Shown piece after piece: positions 9,101-18,700 of a stretch of 64,000 nt of DNA. A program made the position numbers and the translations under genes. The notes below the pieces were generated by a model, which saw only the letters and a program-made list of their open reading frames with translations, searched no databases and had not been told where the DNA came from. Each line of letters begins with the position of its first letter. Position 1 is the first letter of the stretch. Origin of the DNA: Onchidella celtica (taxonomy: Eukaryota > Mollusca > Gastropoda > Systellommatophora > Onchidiidae); the NCBI GenBank assembly GCA_963931925.1, contig OZ007569.1, forward strand, positions 28,644,024-28,708,023, in the 5' to 3' direction.

Positions 9101-11974
9101 GTCCCGATAGCGTTAGTTTATATTCGGACACCGGAGTCCGGGCCAAGACCCACTATACCAAGACGGTGCAATTCAAGCACTTCCGTCCGCCGAGCCAGTA
9201 GTTTCTAAAAATAGTCCGGCGCGTACAATCGTAAACACAGGCATGCGGTTCGTCGTACGTGTTGATCAAAATTAACACTTGGCTGTTTGCCGTCTTGAAG
9301 TTTATGTCTATTATAATAAATTGGACTTCAGACATATAGTGTATACACTTTTGCACTCCTCATAGGCCTACAGTCCCAATATTTTTTTGGACTAGTGCAT
9401 GTGTGCTATGGAGATCATCAGCTGTGTGTTTGTGTTTGTGGAGAGGGAGGGGCGTAAAAATCTAATTGCTAATTCAACTTTCTGTATAAGGGCATCGTCT
9501 TTTTGTTTGTTTGAGGAAGCCGTAAAACGTCATCGATCACATACTGATAAACTTCCTCAAAGCTAAGGAATCCCATATGTACAATCAATAATTATGTGAA
9601 TGAACTTTTCCACTTGATCATCCCGAATTTCTTTTAAAGGAAGTGTTTTATTGTTGTTGTTTCTTTCTTTCTTTCTTTCCTTTTTCCTTATTAATCTTCA
9701 AGAAATAGAAATTCAATCAGAAATAGTGCCCCAAAACAGAAAATTTCAGGAAAGAAAGTTGGAAAACTGAAGAAGCTGCAACATGGGTAACACTTTTTCA
9801 ACGTACATTATCATCAGAATACTGCAGCTGGATTTTGTTGAGTTTTTTTAATCGCCCATCTGGTCTCTTTTCCTACTTCATTACCTGTTTTCTGCCACCC
9901 TGGTTATCTCTACACTTTTTCATAAAATTAGATGTGAATTTCCCCTCTGGTCTGATGTACTAGTATGTGAGAACTTCATTCAAAGTTTGTGCTTTATACC
10001 CATTTATTTGCTTTAATCATTTAAATAATGTCCCATCTGGTCTCTTTTCCTACTTCATTCCTCTTGTTCTGCTATCCTGGTTATCCCTACACTTTTTCAT
10101 AAGATTAGAAGATGTACCTGTACAGTTCCCCTTTTGTTTTTATGTATGTAAGAACTTCATTGAAAGTTTTGCAGTTTATACTCATTTATAAGCTTTAATC
10201 ATTAAATTAATTCTTTGAATAGATTATCTATTGTACAGTTCTTGGTAGTCTTGGTAGTCTATTAACTTCATCTCATCCAATGGGACATAAAGAAAATGTC
10301 ATTGTTTACTTCATGCCACCATTAAATCTTTGCTAACCGAGCCATGACTGAGCACACCATACGCGCTCGGTCAGTCTAGCAGACAACGCACGCCACGGAA
10401 CTCTTCGCCTTTGTATTTAACGATCGATTGCACCGTCTTGGTATAGTGGGTCTTGGGTCCGGATAGCGTTAGTTTATATTCGGACTCCGGAGTCCCAATA
10501 TCGGGCCCGACCGCATTCCCGAGTCCCGATATCATCATTTATTATTCGGACTCCAGAGTCCCGATATGCCAATTTTATATTCAGACTCCAGAGTCCCGAT
10601 AGCGTTAGTTTATATTCGGACTCTGGAGTCCCGATAGCATTAGTTTATATTCGGACTCTGGAGTCCCGATAGCGTTAGTTTATATTCGGACACCGGAGTC
10701 CGGATAGCGTTATTTTACATTCGGACTCCGGAGTCCCGATAGCGTTAGTTTATATTCGGACTCCGGAGTCCCGATATCGGGCCCGACCGCATTCCCGAGT
10801 CCCGATATCATCATTTATTATTCGGACTCCAAAGTCCCGATAGGCCTATTTTATAATGGAATGGATAGGCCTATGTCAGGGACCATGCCTGCCTCTAGGT
10901 TGCTGGCTGCTCTTCTGTATGATCAATAGAAAATTATGCCCCCCCCCCCCCAGCCAATCCATCCGCATTATAATTCAATAGTCCCCACATTGATGTTACG
11001 TTTGTGACAAGTAACACTTTGGAGTAGCCTACTCGGGGGGGGGGTTGAGCCCAGGATATGAAAAGCCTACTCGGGGGGGGGGGGGGGGGGGTGGAGCCCA
11101 GCAGGCCATGGGACCAAACTTGTAGCCTGTCATTCCGTTACGCACCTCAGGGGATAAACTTGCCGAATACGGCCTCAAAGACATCAAAGGACGGAAATGT
11201 TTCGTTGAGGCGAACTGCCATTTTGCATGAGTAGGCTACTTGACGTCTCTGACCACGAGCAATATCAGGTCCTTTGTTTCTCGAGCAATATACACAGATC
11301 TAGTACTAGATCTGACGAGTGACGACAGCGTGATGCACCCGGAAGCTGGAAGTGGAATGCTCGCGCATGCGCGTAAAAAAGTCCGAGTCCAAGTACAAAT
11401 TTCTTATAAGGGCGACGACTCCGAAAGAGTCCGAATATAAAATTCTAATATTCGGACTCGAGTCCGAATATGAAATTGTAATATTCGGACTCGAGTCCGG
11501 ATATGAAATTCTAATATTCGGACTCGAGTCCGAATAGACACAACCATTAGTATTACTATTACTATTAGATGGCAGAAAATACCATACAAACATCTCAACC
11601 ACTTCATCTTGCAGATCTAGATCTAGATCTAGCTAGATTCTAGTACTGTAGTAGATCCAATCATAACACAGATCTGGATCTAGACCTGAAACTGAAGAGG
11701 CTAACAATTAACATGATTATGATTCGATTGTCATGATTACATCTCTTAATAATAAATAGATATAGATCTAGAAAATCTAGATCTAGATATAGATCTAGAT
11801 CTAGATCTAATTCAACATTACACAGATGCAGATCATTCTTTCAATACTATATAAATGATATTGAATAATCAGCAATACTTACGTAACATAAACTTCTTGA
11901 CCATCATACCGAACTTCTTGAATTTGATGCTCAATAGCTGATTCCACACAGACGTTCACCGGGGGCGCCGCCAT
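13..11974 (-). CDS. MED17: Mediator of RNA polymerase II transcription subunit 17, 5' six exons (gene runs off the left edge)
   Basis: MED17 is a scaffold subunit of the Mediator head module and links RNA polymerase II to transcription factors in the nucleus. Six coding exons on the minus strand join in frame: 11974-11883, 5151-4972, 4250-4115, 3232-3055, 2444-2283 and 143-13 (879 nt, 293 codons). All introns have GT-AG ends and matching phases. Family landmarks appear in the right order: [92 protein letters not shown] and [21 protein letters not shown]. Each matches the N-terminal half of animal MED17 as I recall it. The start ATG (11974) has A at -3 and G at +4 and opens with [20 protein letters not shown]. 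The C-terminal half lies outside the window. The gene faces away from PCNX4, head to head. Confidence 0.95.
859..1224 (+). mobile_element. LINE 3' end (CR1/L2-like): reverse transcriptase C-terminus plus 3' tail
   Basis: The translation around 868-1065 reads [30 protein letters not shown] and [11 protein letters not shown]. This is the characteristic tail of many CR1/L2/Jockey-type polyproteins. After the stop come about 90 bases with a TG repeat, then a GCGCCCA/TGGGCGC stem (1156-1162 and 1183-1189), ATATAAATGC and an ATT microsatellite, the usual L2/CR1 3' end. The element is 5'-truncated and lies opposite to MED17. Clade assignment is by resemblance only. Confidence 0.8.
1386..1408. repeat. 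A-run of 23
   Basis: A pure A homopolymer in MED17 intron 5. No flanking element was recognised. Confidence 0.9.
2283..2444 (-). CDS. MED17: MED17 coding exon 5
   Basis: The exon (162 nt) encodes [18 protein letters not shown] and [19 protein letters not shown]. The acceptor is TCCAACAG and the donor GTCAGG. Joining one G to the next exon gives VPDLMDLSS, in frame. Confidence 0.93.
2445..3054 (-). other. MED17 intron 4
   Basis: About 0.6 kb, AT-rich. It carries a short TA repeat near 2902-2918 and a C-run near 2966. Nothing else was seen. Confidence 0.8.
3055..3232 (-). CDS. MED17: MED17 coding exon 4
   Basis: The exon (178 nt) encodes [18 protein letters not shown] and on to [18 protein letters not shown], then GELSYKS. 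It is helical and matches the AAQILxxGAERL and LRxHWKLRKVGxKILGDLSYRS blocks of the family. Confidence 0.95.
3233..4114 (-). other. MED17 intron 3
   Basis: About 0.9 kb, AT-rich. I see no exon, RNA or clear repeat in it. Confidence 0.8.
4115..4250 (-). CDS. MED17: MED17 coding exon 3
   Basis: The exon (136 nt) runs from a CTTCCAG acceptor to GTAGTC. It encodes [20 protein letters not shown] and [19 protein letters not shown], ending AKKK. The phase matches exon 2 (AA+A) and exon 4 (phase 0). Confidence 0.95.
4251..4971 (-). other. MED17 intron 2
   Basis: About 0.7 kb. A CA microsatellite lies near 4522-4533. No other structure was recognised. Confidence 0.8.
4972..5151 (-). CDS. MED17: MED17 coding exon 2
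   Basis: The exon (180 nt) starts after a TTTCAG acceptor and ends at a GTAAGT donor (4971). It encodes [17 protein letters not shown], an acidic Lys/Glu linker, and [15 protein letters not shown], the most diagnostic MED17 block. Confidence 0.95.
6205..6530. repeat. Minisatellite, about 30-35 bp unit
   Basis: About nine to ten imperfect tandem units built on GGCGGATACTGCCCAGG and TTATCCGCCAACA. Copies of the GGCGGATA core recur at 6226, 6293, 6355 and 6443 with variants between. Single stray cores also occur near 8301 and 8617. The open frame through it is a by-product of the repeat. Confidence 0.8.
6560..6720 (-). mobile_element. tRNA-derived SINE, copy 1
   Basis: Read on the minus strand, a box B-like GGTTCGATTCTC is followed by CAGCAGGGTA and then an A/T-rich tail with GATTTATTCCC. 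It is a tandem partner of the copy at 6735-6900. The box A half is poorly preserved. Confidence 0.55.
6735..6900 (-). mobile_element. tRNA-derived SINE, copy 2
   Basis: On the minus strand, AGTAGCATAGTGGTTAGCA resembles a tRNA box A region. It is followed about 45 bases on by GGCTCAATTCTC (box B-like), CAGCAGGGCAG and a T-run. The tail shares GATTTATTCCC and GATTGATTCCTAAT-like blocks with the neighbouring copy. It is not a functional tRNA, because there is no credible acceptor stem. Confidence 0.65.
7543..7783. repeat. Direct repeat pair, about 44 bp
   Basis: AAACTGATTCCTCCTTCCAT and following bases occur at 7543-7586 and again at 7740-7783, about 197 bp apart. A weaker relative lies between them near 7640-7680. 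Confidence 0.65.
8324..8604. mobile_element. Inverted-repeat element (MITE-like)
   Basis: Arms at 8324-8370 and 8558-8604 are inverted copies, roughly 80% alike by eye, sharing GGCGCTTTTTCGG and GTTCCCACCCC. Stray GGCGGATAAA cores sit just outside both arms. The internal part (8409-8525) recurs inverted at 23232-23335. No transposase is present. Confidence 0.65.
8729..8855. repeat. Palindromic minisatellite, block 1
   Basis: Units contain TATTCGGACTCTGGAGTCCC-type palindromes joined by spacers such as GATAGCGTTATTTTA. About three degenerate copies. Confidence 0.75.
8870..9062 (+). repeat. C-run/G-run unit, copy A
   Basis: This 193 bp unit begins TGCTGGCTGCTCTTCTGTAT, has a 12-base C-run (8905-8916) and ends in a 20-base G-run (9043-9062). 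It is the same sequence, in the same orientation, as 10901-11091. Both copies follow palindromic minisatellite blocks. Confidence 0.85.
9063..9143. repeat. Palindromic minisatellite, block 2
   Basis: About two units with ATATTCGGACTCTGGAGTCC and spacer GATAGCGTTAGTTTA, ending at a GGAGTCCGGG half-site next to the 29 bp inverted repeat. Confidence 0.75.
9144..9172 (+). repeat. 29 bp inverted repeat, left copy
   Basis: Starts CAAGACCCACTATACCAAG. The exact reverse complement is at 10427-10455. Both copies abut palindromic minisatellite blocks on their outer sides. Confidence 0.9.
9855..10205. repeat. Tandem duplication, period about 177 bp
   Basis: Copy 1 (9855-10031) and copy 2 (10032-10205) both start CCCATCTGGTCTCTTTTCCT and share CTACACTTTTTCATAA and GAACTTCATT. 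They differ by scattered substitutions and small indels. Confidence 0.85.
10427..10455 (-). repeat. 29 bp inverted repeat, right copy
   Basis: Exact reverse complement of 9144-9172, 1.25 kb away. The minisatellite block at 10452-10850 starts at its outer edge. Confidence 0.9.
10452..10850. repeat. Palindromic minisatellite, main array (about 35 bp unit)
   Basis: About ten or eleven units of the form AGTCCCGATAGCGTTAGTTT followed by ATATTCGGACTCCGG. Each carries the palindrome GGACTC-NN-GAGTCC with CG or TG at the centre. A longer variant with GGGCCCGACCGCATTCCCGA occurs twice (near 10500 and 10780), giving a higher-order pattern. Confidence 0.9.
10901..11091 (+). repeat. C-run/G-run unit, copy B
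   Basis: This 191 bp copy of 8870-9062 has a 13-base C-run (10939-10951) and G-runs of 11 (11034-11044) and 19 (11073-11091). Confidence 0.85.
11428..11536. repeat. Palindromic minisatellite, 33 bp period
   Basis: GGACTCGAGTCC palindromes start at 11454, 11487 and 11520, an exact 33 bp period, with A/T spacers such as AATATGAAATTGTAATATTC. A half-site begins at 11428. It is related to the 35 bp array, but its centre lacks the two extra bases. Confidence 0.9.
11761..11810. repeat. GATCTA microsatellite
   Basis: Runs of AGATCT/CTAGAT hexamers, with a second short run near 11614-11636. The same motif recurs at 22866-22960 and 23184-23224. Confidence 0.9.
11883..11974 (-). CDS. MED17: MED17 coding exon 1
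   Basis: This exon encodes the start and the first 30 residues, [10 protein letters not shown]... to DGQEVYV, then two bases of a Thr codon. The donor is GTAAGT at 11882-11877. The reading agrees with the family pattern of an SIES/CVES-type opening followed by EVxxDGxExY. Confidence 0.9.
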
Positions 11975-12152
11975 TGTTGTGTTGATGGTGCCTGCGCTTG
12001 CCAGATACTTTTCGTACTTACAAATAATATTTATTATTATAAGTCACCTCATGCGCCTCCATTATTGACTAATTGAGCTCTTTATGGTCTTCAGATTACT
12101 TCACTTTAGACTTCACATAATTTATATTGCACATTTTTTATCTTAAAGCGAC

Positions 12153-12153
12153 A

Positions 12154-12180
<27 letters not shown>
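12153..12180. repeat. CT microsatellite
   Basis: Fourteen CT/TC dinucleotides directly 3' (in minus sense, GA) of the LINE C-terminal relic, as often seen at LINE tails. Confidence 0.9.
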
Positions 12181-12183
<3 letters not shown>

Positions 12184-12186
<3 letters not shown>

Positions 12187-12360
12187 TTCTCTATTCCGTA
12201 GTCTTGTGGACCGTTTGGGCCGCCACGGGTGATCTGGCAACCAACATCCTCCAATCCTCTCGCTCAACTTCCTCCCATCTCTTCCTATGTCTGCCTCTCC
12301 TTCTCCCTCCTTGCACTGTGCCTTGCGAAGTAGAGAGCAGTGCGACATGTTTTCTTGGTT
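12184..12360 (-). mobile_element. LINE reverse transcriptase C-terminal relic
   Basis: On the minus strand a frame reads GTVQGGRRRGRHRKRWEE and then DWRMLVARSPVAAQTVHKT before a stop. The Gly/Arg-rich block and WRxLVAxS tail are typical of RTE-like and related LINE polyprotein ends. The stretch usual between them (NIKEWTGL-type) is missing. The rest of the element is lost. Confidence 0.7.
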
Positions 12361-12873
12361 AAACTTTGTTTTGGCACATGCGGTGTTTTTTCATAACACG
12401 GCAAAATTATAGTCATAATCGTCATGGACGGGGTTACCTTGTTAACACTGTCACTGAACAGATAATGTATAGTCTAATTATTAAAAGACTATTATTATAA
12501 TAATTATCATGTGACTACTTTGGCCTTCACAAGAGATAAAACCCCCCACCCTCACTCCGCGAAATAAAACATTAAACAAACCACAGCCGGGCTTCTGCTC
12601 CACCTCCACCTGAGCATTAAAAATAAAAACGCTCACTTTAAGGTAACACACTTATTTACTTATTTGTGAACTGGTTACTACTCGGAAAATTTTAAGAAAG
12701 AAAAAAAAAAAGTGGCACGGGGACTCCAGCACACATTACCCTACATAGCTACACTACGTGTATATGGCCTTTAGCGTCTTTACAGACGGTCTTAGCAGCT
12801 AGAATATTCACTTTCACTTTGACTGACAGCTTCTCTCGTGGCTTATTCTACCAATGTTTGACCCGAGAGTGCG

Positions 12874-12948
12874 ATGGCAGTGATTGCAGGTCAGTCTTTT
12901 GGGTTCACTTTGGAGAGTGTTTTCATTCCGCCTCTGTCGTTTTGTCAG
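12874..12948 (+). other. Possible upstream first exon of PCNX4 (speculative)
   Basis: An ATG (12874) opens 25 codons, MAVIAGQSFGFTLESVFIPP then LSFCQ, ending exactly at CAG|GTATGT, a strong donor. It points toward PCNX4, whose first recognised exon has an upstream acceptor at 27869-27870. The peptide was not recognised. If joined, the frame stays open into that exon but stops before the PCNX4 ATG, so it would be an upstream reading frame, not an N-terminal extension. A chance match is quite possible. Confidence 0.25.
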
Positions 12949-15348
12949 GTATGTTTCTTTTGCCTTGAAGTCTATTGCGAGCGTGCTACGTGTGCCGTTT
13001 GAATATGTGGTTGCGAGAGCACTTTTCCCATGACATGGACGATCCTAAGTCTAATACTATAATACCAGTTGCCCCTTAAGATCTAAGGAAGTAGGTTCTA
13101 ATCCGTATGTTTTGTCCGGCCTACCCCCGACCAAACTCCACCCCAACTCTCAGTCCCTCAGTAGCGCCTCAAGGGAGGAAACTCGCCAGACCCTAAGCTT
13201 TACAGACTAGTTGGGCATGACTAGCCGTGCGAGCACCTTGGTCGACCGCCGACCTCGACGCTACATGGAAGCAGGAGCCAGTAACCACCCAGGTTTCCCA
13301 CGAGTGGCTGTTCTGTAGCATAAATAAATTTGGGTTTTTCTTGTATGACACAGATTCCATCAATTGTCTGCCGTTATGGGTTTGACCTCATTATGCATAA
13401 TCTCAATTATTAAATTCATCACTTCATCTAAAATATTAAAAACATCTTGTTTTAATTCAAAGGTGTATCCTTATTAATATTTTGTAAATAAATGTCTTTT
13501 GATATGGCATAGCTTCATAATTTTGATTTCTCAAAAAGACTATACCCCCAGCAGATGATTATCGTCCTTTGCCCTTGATACAATCTTAGTTTTTCCTATA
13601 AACCGGAAGTGAAATCGATACTATTTATTATTCGATTACAAATGACGTCGTTGAATATGAGAACAAAATGAATATCTATTTTTGGAAACTTCTCCTGTGT
13701 CTCCATCCCTGTTCTTGCAATAAAATTTTCTTCAGGACAATCAGAAGCCCCCCCCCCCCCCCATAACCATCAACACATTGCATGCCATGGTGTGGACAGG
13801 GTACAATGTGCATTGCTAATATTAGGCCTGCTTTCTTTTATCAATTGTCTACACAATAGACCACTTCCACCTCAGGTGATTGGTATGGAAAAGAAATGTG
13901 TGTATGATTGGGGGGGGGGGGGGGGTTATTTTAGGAATTTTAAACAAATTTATCTGTCTTGCTCAATATGTCCCGGCACCTGTAATAACACACAGTTTGT
14001 TTTTTTTTACAGATTCTTTCTGTTTGACGTGGTACCTCTTCTCTCTACATTCGTAGAACATGAAAAAAGTATAAAATACTAAAATGGACACTGAAGTTCA
14101 TCTGTACTTACATTTATACTCATTTCATTTTCAAAAAGTGTATCCAGATCTAATATTCATACTCAATATGGTGCGGAGTCCACAACTTCAATCGTTTCCA
14201 CACATTCATGATGATTGAAAGTCTGCTTAAATTTCTTTCAGCAAATAATATTCAATGATTGAAAAAGAGTTGCCTTGAAAATTTAAATTGTAAACAAAAA
14301 ACAAAAAAGTGGTGCACTTTTTGTTAACTTCTCACAATCTGTAATATTCATCATATTTCTTGCCTTCCCACGAAAGTGCAAAACAAGTCAACTTTATCTG
14401 CGTCAAAATGTCATCAGCGTCTCTTCTTTCTATGATAAATGTAACTATGTTTGTTTACTCAAATCATTCAAAACGATACTTTGCTCACCAGTTTTTGAGA
14501 ATTTGTGCATATGTCCAGAACAAGCTGTACCGACGAAACGTATATATATTGTTTATCTGAAATACCCTAATTAACTTGTTATATTGCAAATGACAGTGTT
14601 GATCTGAATAAGATTAAATGAAGTGAATCAATTCAGTGTGACATTGCATGCCAACTGCTCATAAACTCTTTGATTAGTTGGGTTTCATTCTACATTTAAG
14701 TTTTAATCCCAGTGTTTCCTTGATTCAATTCTGTGTTTTTTACGCCCTTGAATATCTCATCTCCATTTTGTTTTGCTTAGTATTTTGACGTAAGATGTGT
14801 TTTATCTATGTCTTGTGTTTTATCAATGTCAATCGAAGGAAGAAAAAAATTAATGATTAGAAAATAGAAAAATGTCTGATAATACGGAGTAAATAGGAAA
14901 TTTTTGGGGTATAAAATATGAATAAAATGTTTTTCATTTGTTTGTATTTACCAATGCTCTGGAATAATTTGCTGTTCTTGCATTGTATGGTCCAGCCCAT
15001 GATCACTGTTTCAGAGAACTCCAATTTCACATAGTGACAACGCCTGTGCCAGTCATGAATGTATAGAGCAGACTTGTCTCTTAGGCGTCTGAAGAAAAAG
15101 AGAAATTAACACAGCAATAAATTCACAGCACTGGGGTGCTTAAGCATAGTGCGAGAAGATGTGTAAAGGTTAACATTGTTATTGATGGAACCAAGGGGCC
15201 TCAATTGAATTCTGTCAAAAATAGAAAGTACGCGCTGGATTATTCAATTTCCAAATGCTCATCTGCAGTGTCCTTCATGAAATAAAAATTAAAATATCCC
15301 AAACAAATCCGTTACTTTTTAGAACTCAGTGATCAACATGTCAATTTC

Positions 15349-15704
15349 ATGACAAAGGGGCAAATAGGTAACAACAGCTGTACAACAAAAAGGTGAACAC
15401 TTAACTTACCTGTATGATGAATGGGCAAATAAGTCAGATTTGAGATATTTACTCTTTTTGTGTTTATCAAAAGTATATTGCAGGGGCTTTACCCAACACA
15501 AGCAATTTTGTTAAATCTCAGTCAGTTTTTGTGCTATGTAGTATTCCAAAAAGGCAAGTAATCGATGGTGAGAGTAGCTAAAAAAATTTTAAACTGAATT
15601 TCGCGCAACACTGATTTTGGCGGTTCTCTCCTTCACCATACAGAGAAGCTAAGCTTTCACTTTTTCGTTGTACAGCTGTTGACATGTTTTTGCCCTTTTG
15701 TCAT
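15349..15704. mobile_element. MITE with long terminal inverted repeats
   Basis: A 356 bp element whose ends are inverted copies over roughly 75 bp. Both arms read inward as ATGACAAA, GGGCAAA, CAACAGCTGTACAAC, AAAAAGTGAA (or close) and CTGTATG. No coding capacity. The arms are about 80-85% alike by eye, so it is not very young. A target-site duplication is not obvious. Confidence 0.8.
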
Positions 15705-18700
15705 TGAACCGATCATGTATTACACATTGGAATAAATCTTTAGTGGATGATATGGCTAAAAAGGACTGATTTCAGAATTTAATTCTGTTAAATTGCCACA
15801 CACATTGCGTCACAGATGGCTTTTGCTGGTAGACTCATACTTACTGTATGTATAGTGTAGACTTCCTGCCATTATAAGACTACAGCGACATGCCACGTTG
15901 GGAGTAGGGAAGATTAAGCAATACGACACAGCGTCTGCAATGCTTACCTTGTTTCAAAATTTAATCTATAATTATGCAAATTCTACTTACCATTAAACCA
16001 AAATTGTCTTGCTAGATAACATAACATTTTACAGAGGTAATAATTCTTGTGTATTTACTGATTTATAAGCTTTGGAGACACGCGAAGCGTCGTTTTCGTT
16101 TCAGAAGTTAATTGGATCCACTTTTTTATTTAAATAGTAAGATTCAAATTAAACAGCAATGCTGGATGATCAAATCAGTGGATAACAAAACAATTCTTTT
16201 ATTGTTTCACTAGTCACTGTTCCACAATTTGTGGGGAGTGTTAAAGGGCCGCCTTTGACCCAGAAGTTATCTTATGTCAATCCAACGTAGATTACAGCAA
16301 GGGAAGTTTTCCTACATGAAACCGACATCGGTTTTACGTAGGAACGATATCATTCATAATCAATGTGCAAACTTGACGCCAGTCCTATGCCTCGGATTTC
16401 CGTACGGTTACTGGTTGGAGGAGGCTTGACATGAACGAGGCTGGAAATCCAGTAGCATAAAACAACAACGAAGAAAAAGGTAAATTTGATTATGTTATTA
16501 ATATTTTTTCTTTGATCCTTCAGATGAAGCGTGCACAAGTCACAACTAATCCACTCAAATAAGACGACATTATTAAATATCATAATATTATATGTCAAAA
16601 TTGGGCAAAAAGAAAAGGTTGTATGTTGCAAAACCCCGTTTTGACTTTGCTTATAGCCCTGCTGCGACCCCACAGTTTTTCTGTGGTTTTTATGATATTT
16701 CATAATATTATATGTATTTGACGAGATTTCGGGGAGGGTGGGATTGGGGTGGATGACGACGTCCACATTACAAGTTAATTGGCACATTGTCAAAACTGAT
16801 ACACGTATTTAGAGTGCTCACCCCCCCCCCTCCCCCTTTTCAAATAAAAAATGTGGGCCAATAATTCATTTAAACAAAATTTGCTGGAGTTATCAATATC
16901 ATTAATCTGTCTCTTCCTACAAATAAACAACCAGTAAAGTTATCAGTCATTAAGGACTCACTATTTCATGCTGGAAAACACACTCAACCTTGGTCGTAGT
17001 TAAAGTTGTGAGATATCCAACTCCCAAACGCCTGGAAAGGGCTTTTTAATGCATTAAGTGAACATCCACGAGCCATAGCCGCAAGAAATCTTTGAAAAAG
17101 ACACTCCTTCTTCTGTATAATTTATATAGAGCGCAAAAAGTTTAAATTGTTTAGAAATGGAGAAACAGGATGCATAAAACCGTTATTTTCCGTGGTTTTG
17201 AAGAATGGGATTGGGGGCGAAGCGCACGTGTTTGTTGTCATTTCATGAGAAAAAATCTTGACCGATTTCAGGGAACGCAAAACAGGACCTCTGATGGCCC
17301 ATTCCATGTGACGTGTGTTACACCTGAATACCGGGTTTTCACCTTGCTGTCTTCCAGAACAAATCATTAAATGAGATACCGGTATATTATCCTTTAAACC
17401 TTTTCGTCAGTAAAAAAAATAACATAACTCTACAAGTTTGTATCTTTAATTAAACAACTTAAAAGTAAGATCTAAGTCAACATGGTGTGACGTGTTACAA
17501 TCATGAAAGGTGATTCTATAAGCTTAGTTTAAGTAACATTTTCTGGCATTTCTGTGAATGTAATCAAAGAAGTGCGCTTAAATTTTTATTGTCTACTCGT
17601 AAATGACTGCTATGAAATTCGGTGTTTCATAATTCTTACAATTTTAGACGATCTAAGCAAAAAAAAAAAAAAAGAAAGATAAATAAATAAATTTAAAAAA
17701 ATAAATAAACAAATAAATGCCGTGACGGGTGTGACATTTTTTTCATGACATGTGTTACATCTTCACCTTTCAAGTGCCATTTTATCAGGAATAAGATTAA
17801 GTTTTGGATTTAAGCTTGGAGGTTTAACGATTTACAGTAATAAATTATGTTTGTTTGTAATTGGTTGTGATCTGTCTGAAATGTTTATTGCTAGAGAAAA
17901 ACTTTATCATGTAAAGAGTAATGTATGTTACACAAAACCAATATATAAATTATAATGTCTGTTGGATTCTTTCCAGTCGAAACCAAAGTCAGAAATAAAA
18001 TTTTTCTATTATTTTTGCATTGTCAAAATTAATGTCAGTGTTATGAAACATAAAACTACAAATTGTATTGAATATTTTTCCTTCTCAGTATGAAACATTG
18101 TTCTTAGAAAAAATGTGATAAAATTGCGAAATCCAGTTTGTTTTTTTCTTCTGAAGACATTTCCGTGTCAACAAACCATTTTAGAAGTTATATCAAGGAT
18201 TTTTTATTTGATATTTCAAATTCCGAATTTCCTCTTACTGGTTGACATTTCATGGAATGGGCCTGATGCAGAGTGAGTCGCTGAATGTGTCCGTGCTCGT
18301 GAGTACTGGCGAATGTGTGAGTTCATGAGCTCATTGGGAGTGAGTGAATGAAGGTTATAAATGAGTGAGAAATGTTTGAAGGATTGACGACTGCCTTGCT
18401 TGACAAATTGTAAAAGCAAACAAAGAAACAAACAAAACAGAGTTATTATTCAGTTTTGAAAAACTCAGTTATATTTTATGTTGAGAATTTCCTCAGCCGG
18501 CCCCCGCTACAATAATCTGATGTAAATTTGTATAGGATTTTCGTAGGGTTGGTAAGATCAATGTAGAGTCGGATTCCCTACATCAAAGCAATGTCGGTGC
18601 CATGTCGTAACCAGCTGCAGATCTATGTAGTAATGATGTCATTCCTATTTGCAAGTTTGACATCAACTCTACGCGTGGGATTTGATAAAGGGTTGCTGAT

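Larger units (their letters stand above)
5152..11882 (-). other. MED17 intron 1, repeat-rich
   Basis: This 6.7 kb intron is several times longer than the other four seen. It holds a 30-35 bp minisatellite, two tRNA-type SINEs, an inverted-repeat element, four palindromic minisatellite blocks, two copies of a roughly 190 bp C-run/G-run unit, a 177 bp tandem duplication and GATCTA microsatellites. The splice ends and phase (AC + C) fit MED17 exons 1 and 2. Confidence 0.85.

Noticed and set aside
8665-9146. Open frames of 85-102 codons across the minisatellite
   Set aside because: Translations of palindromic repeats and G/C runs (for example runs of Pro); the repeat, not coding selection, keeps them open.
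10452-10850. CRISPR-like array
   Set aside because: The units are tandem with no unique spacers, and the genome is clearly eukaryotic.
16350-16793. 147-codon minus-strand open frame
   Set aside because: No recognisable family, biased composition, and it overlaps repeated CATAATATTATATGT motifs; no splice partners or promoter context.
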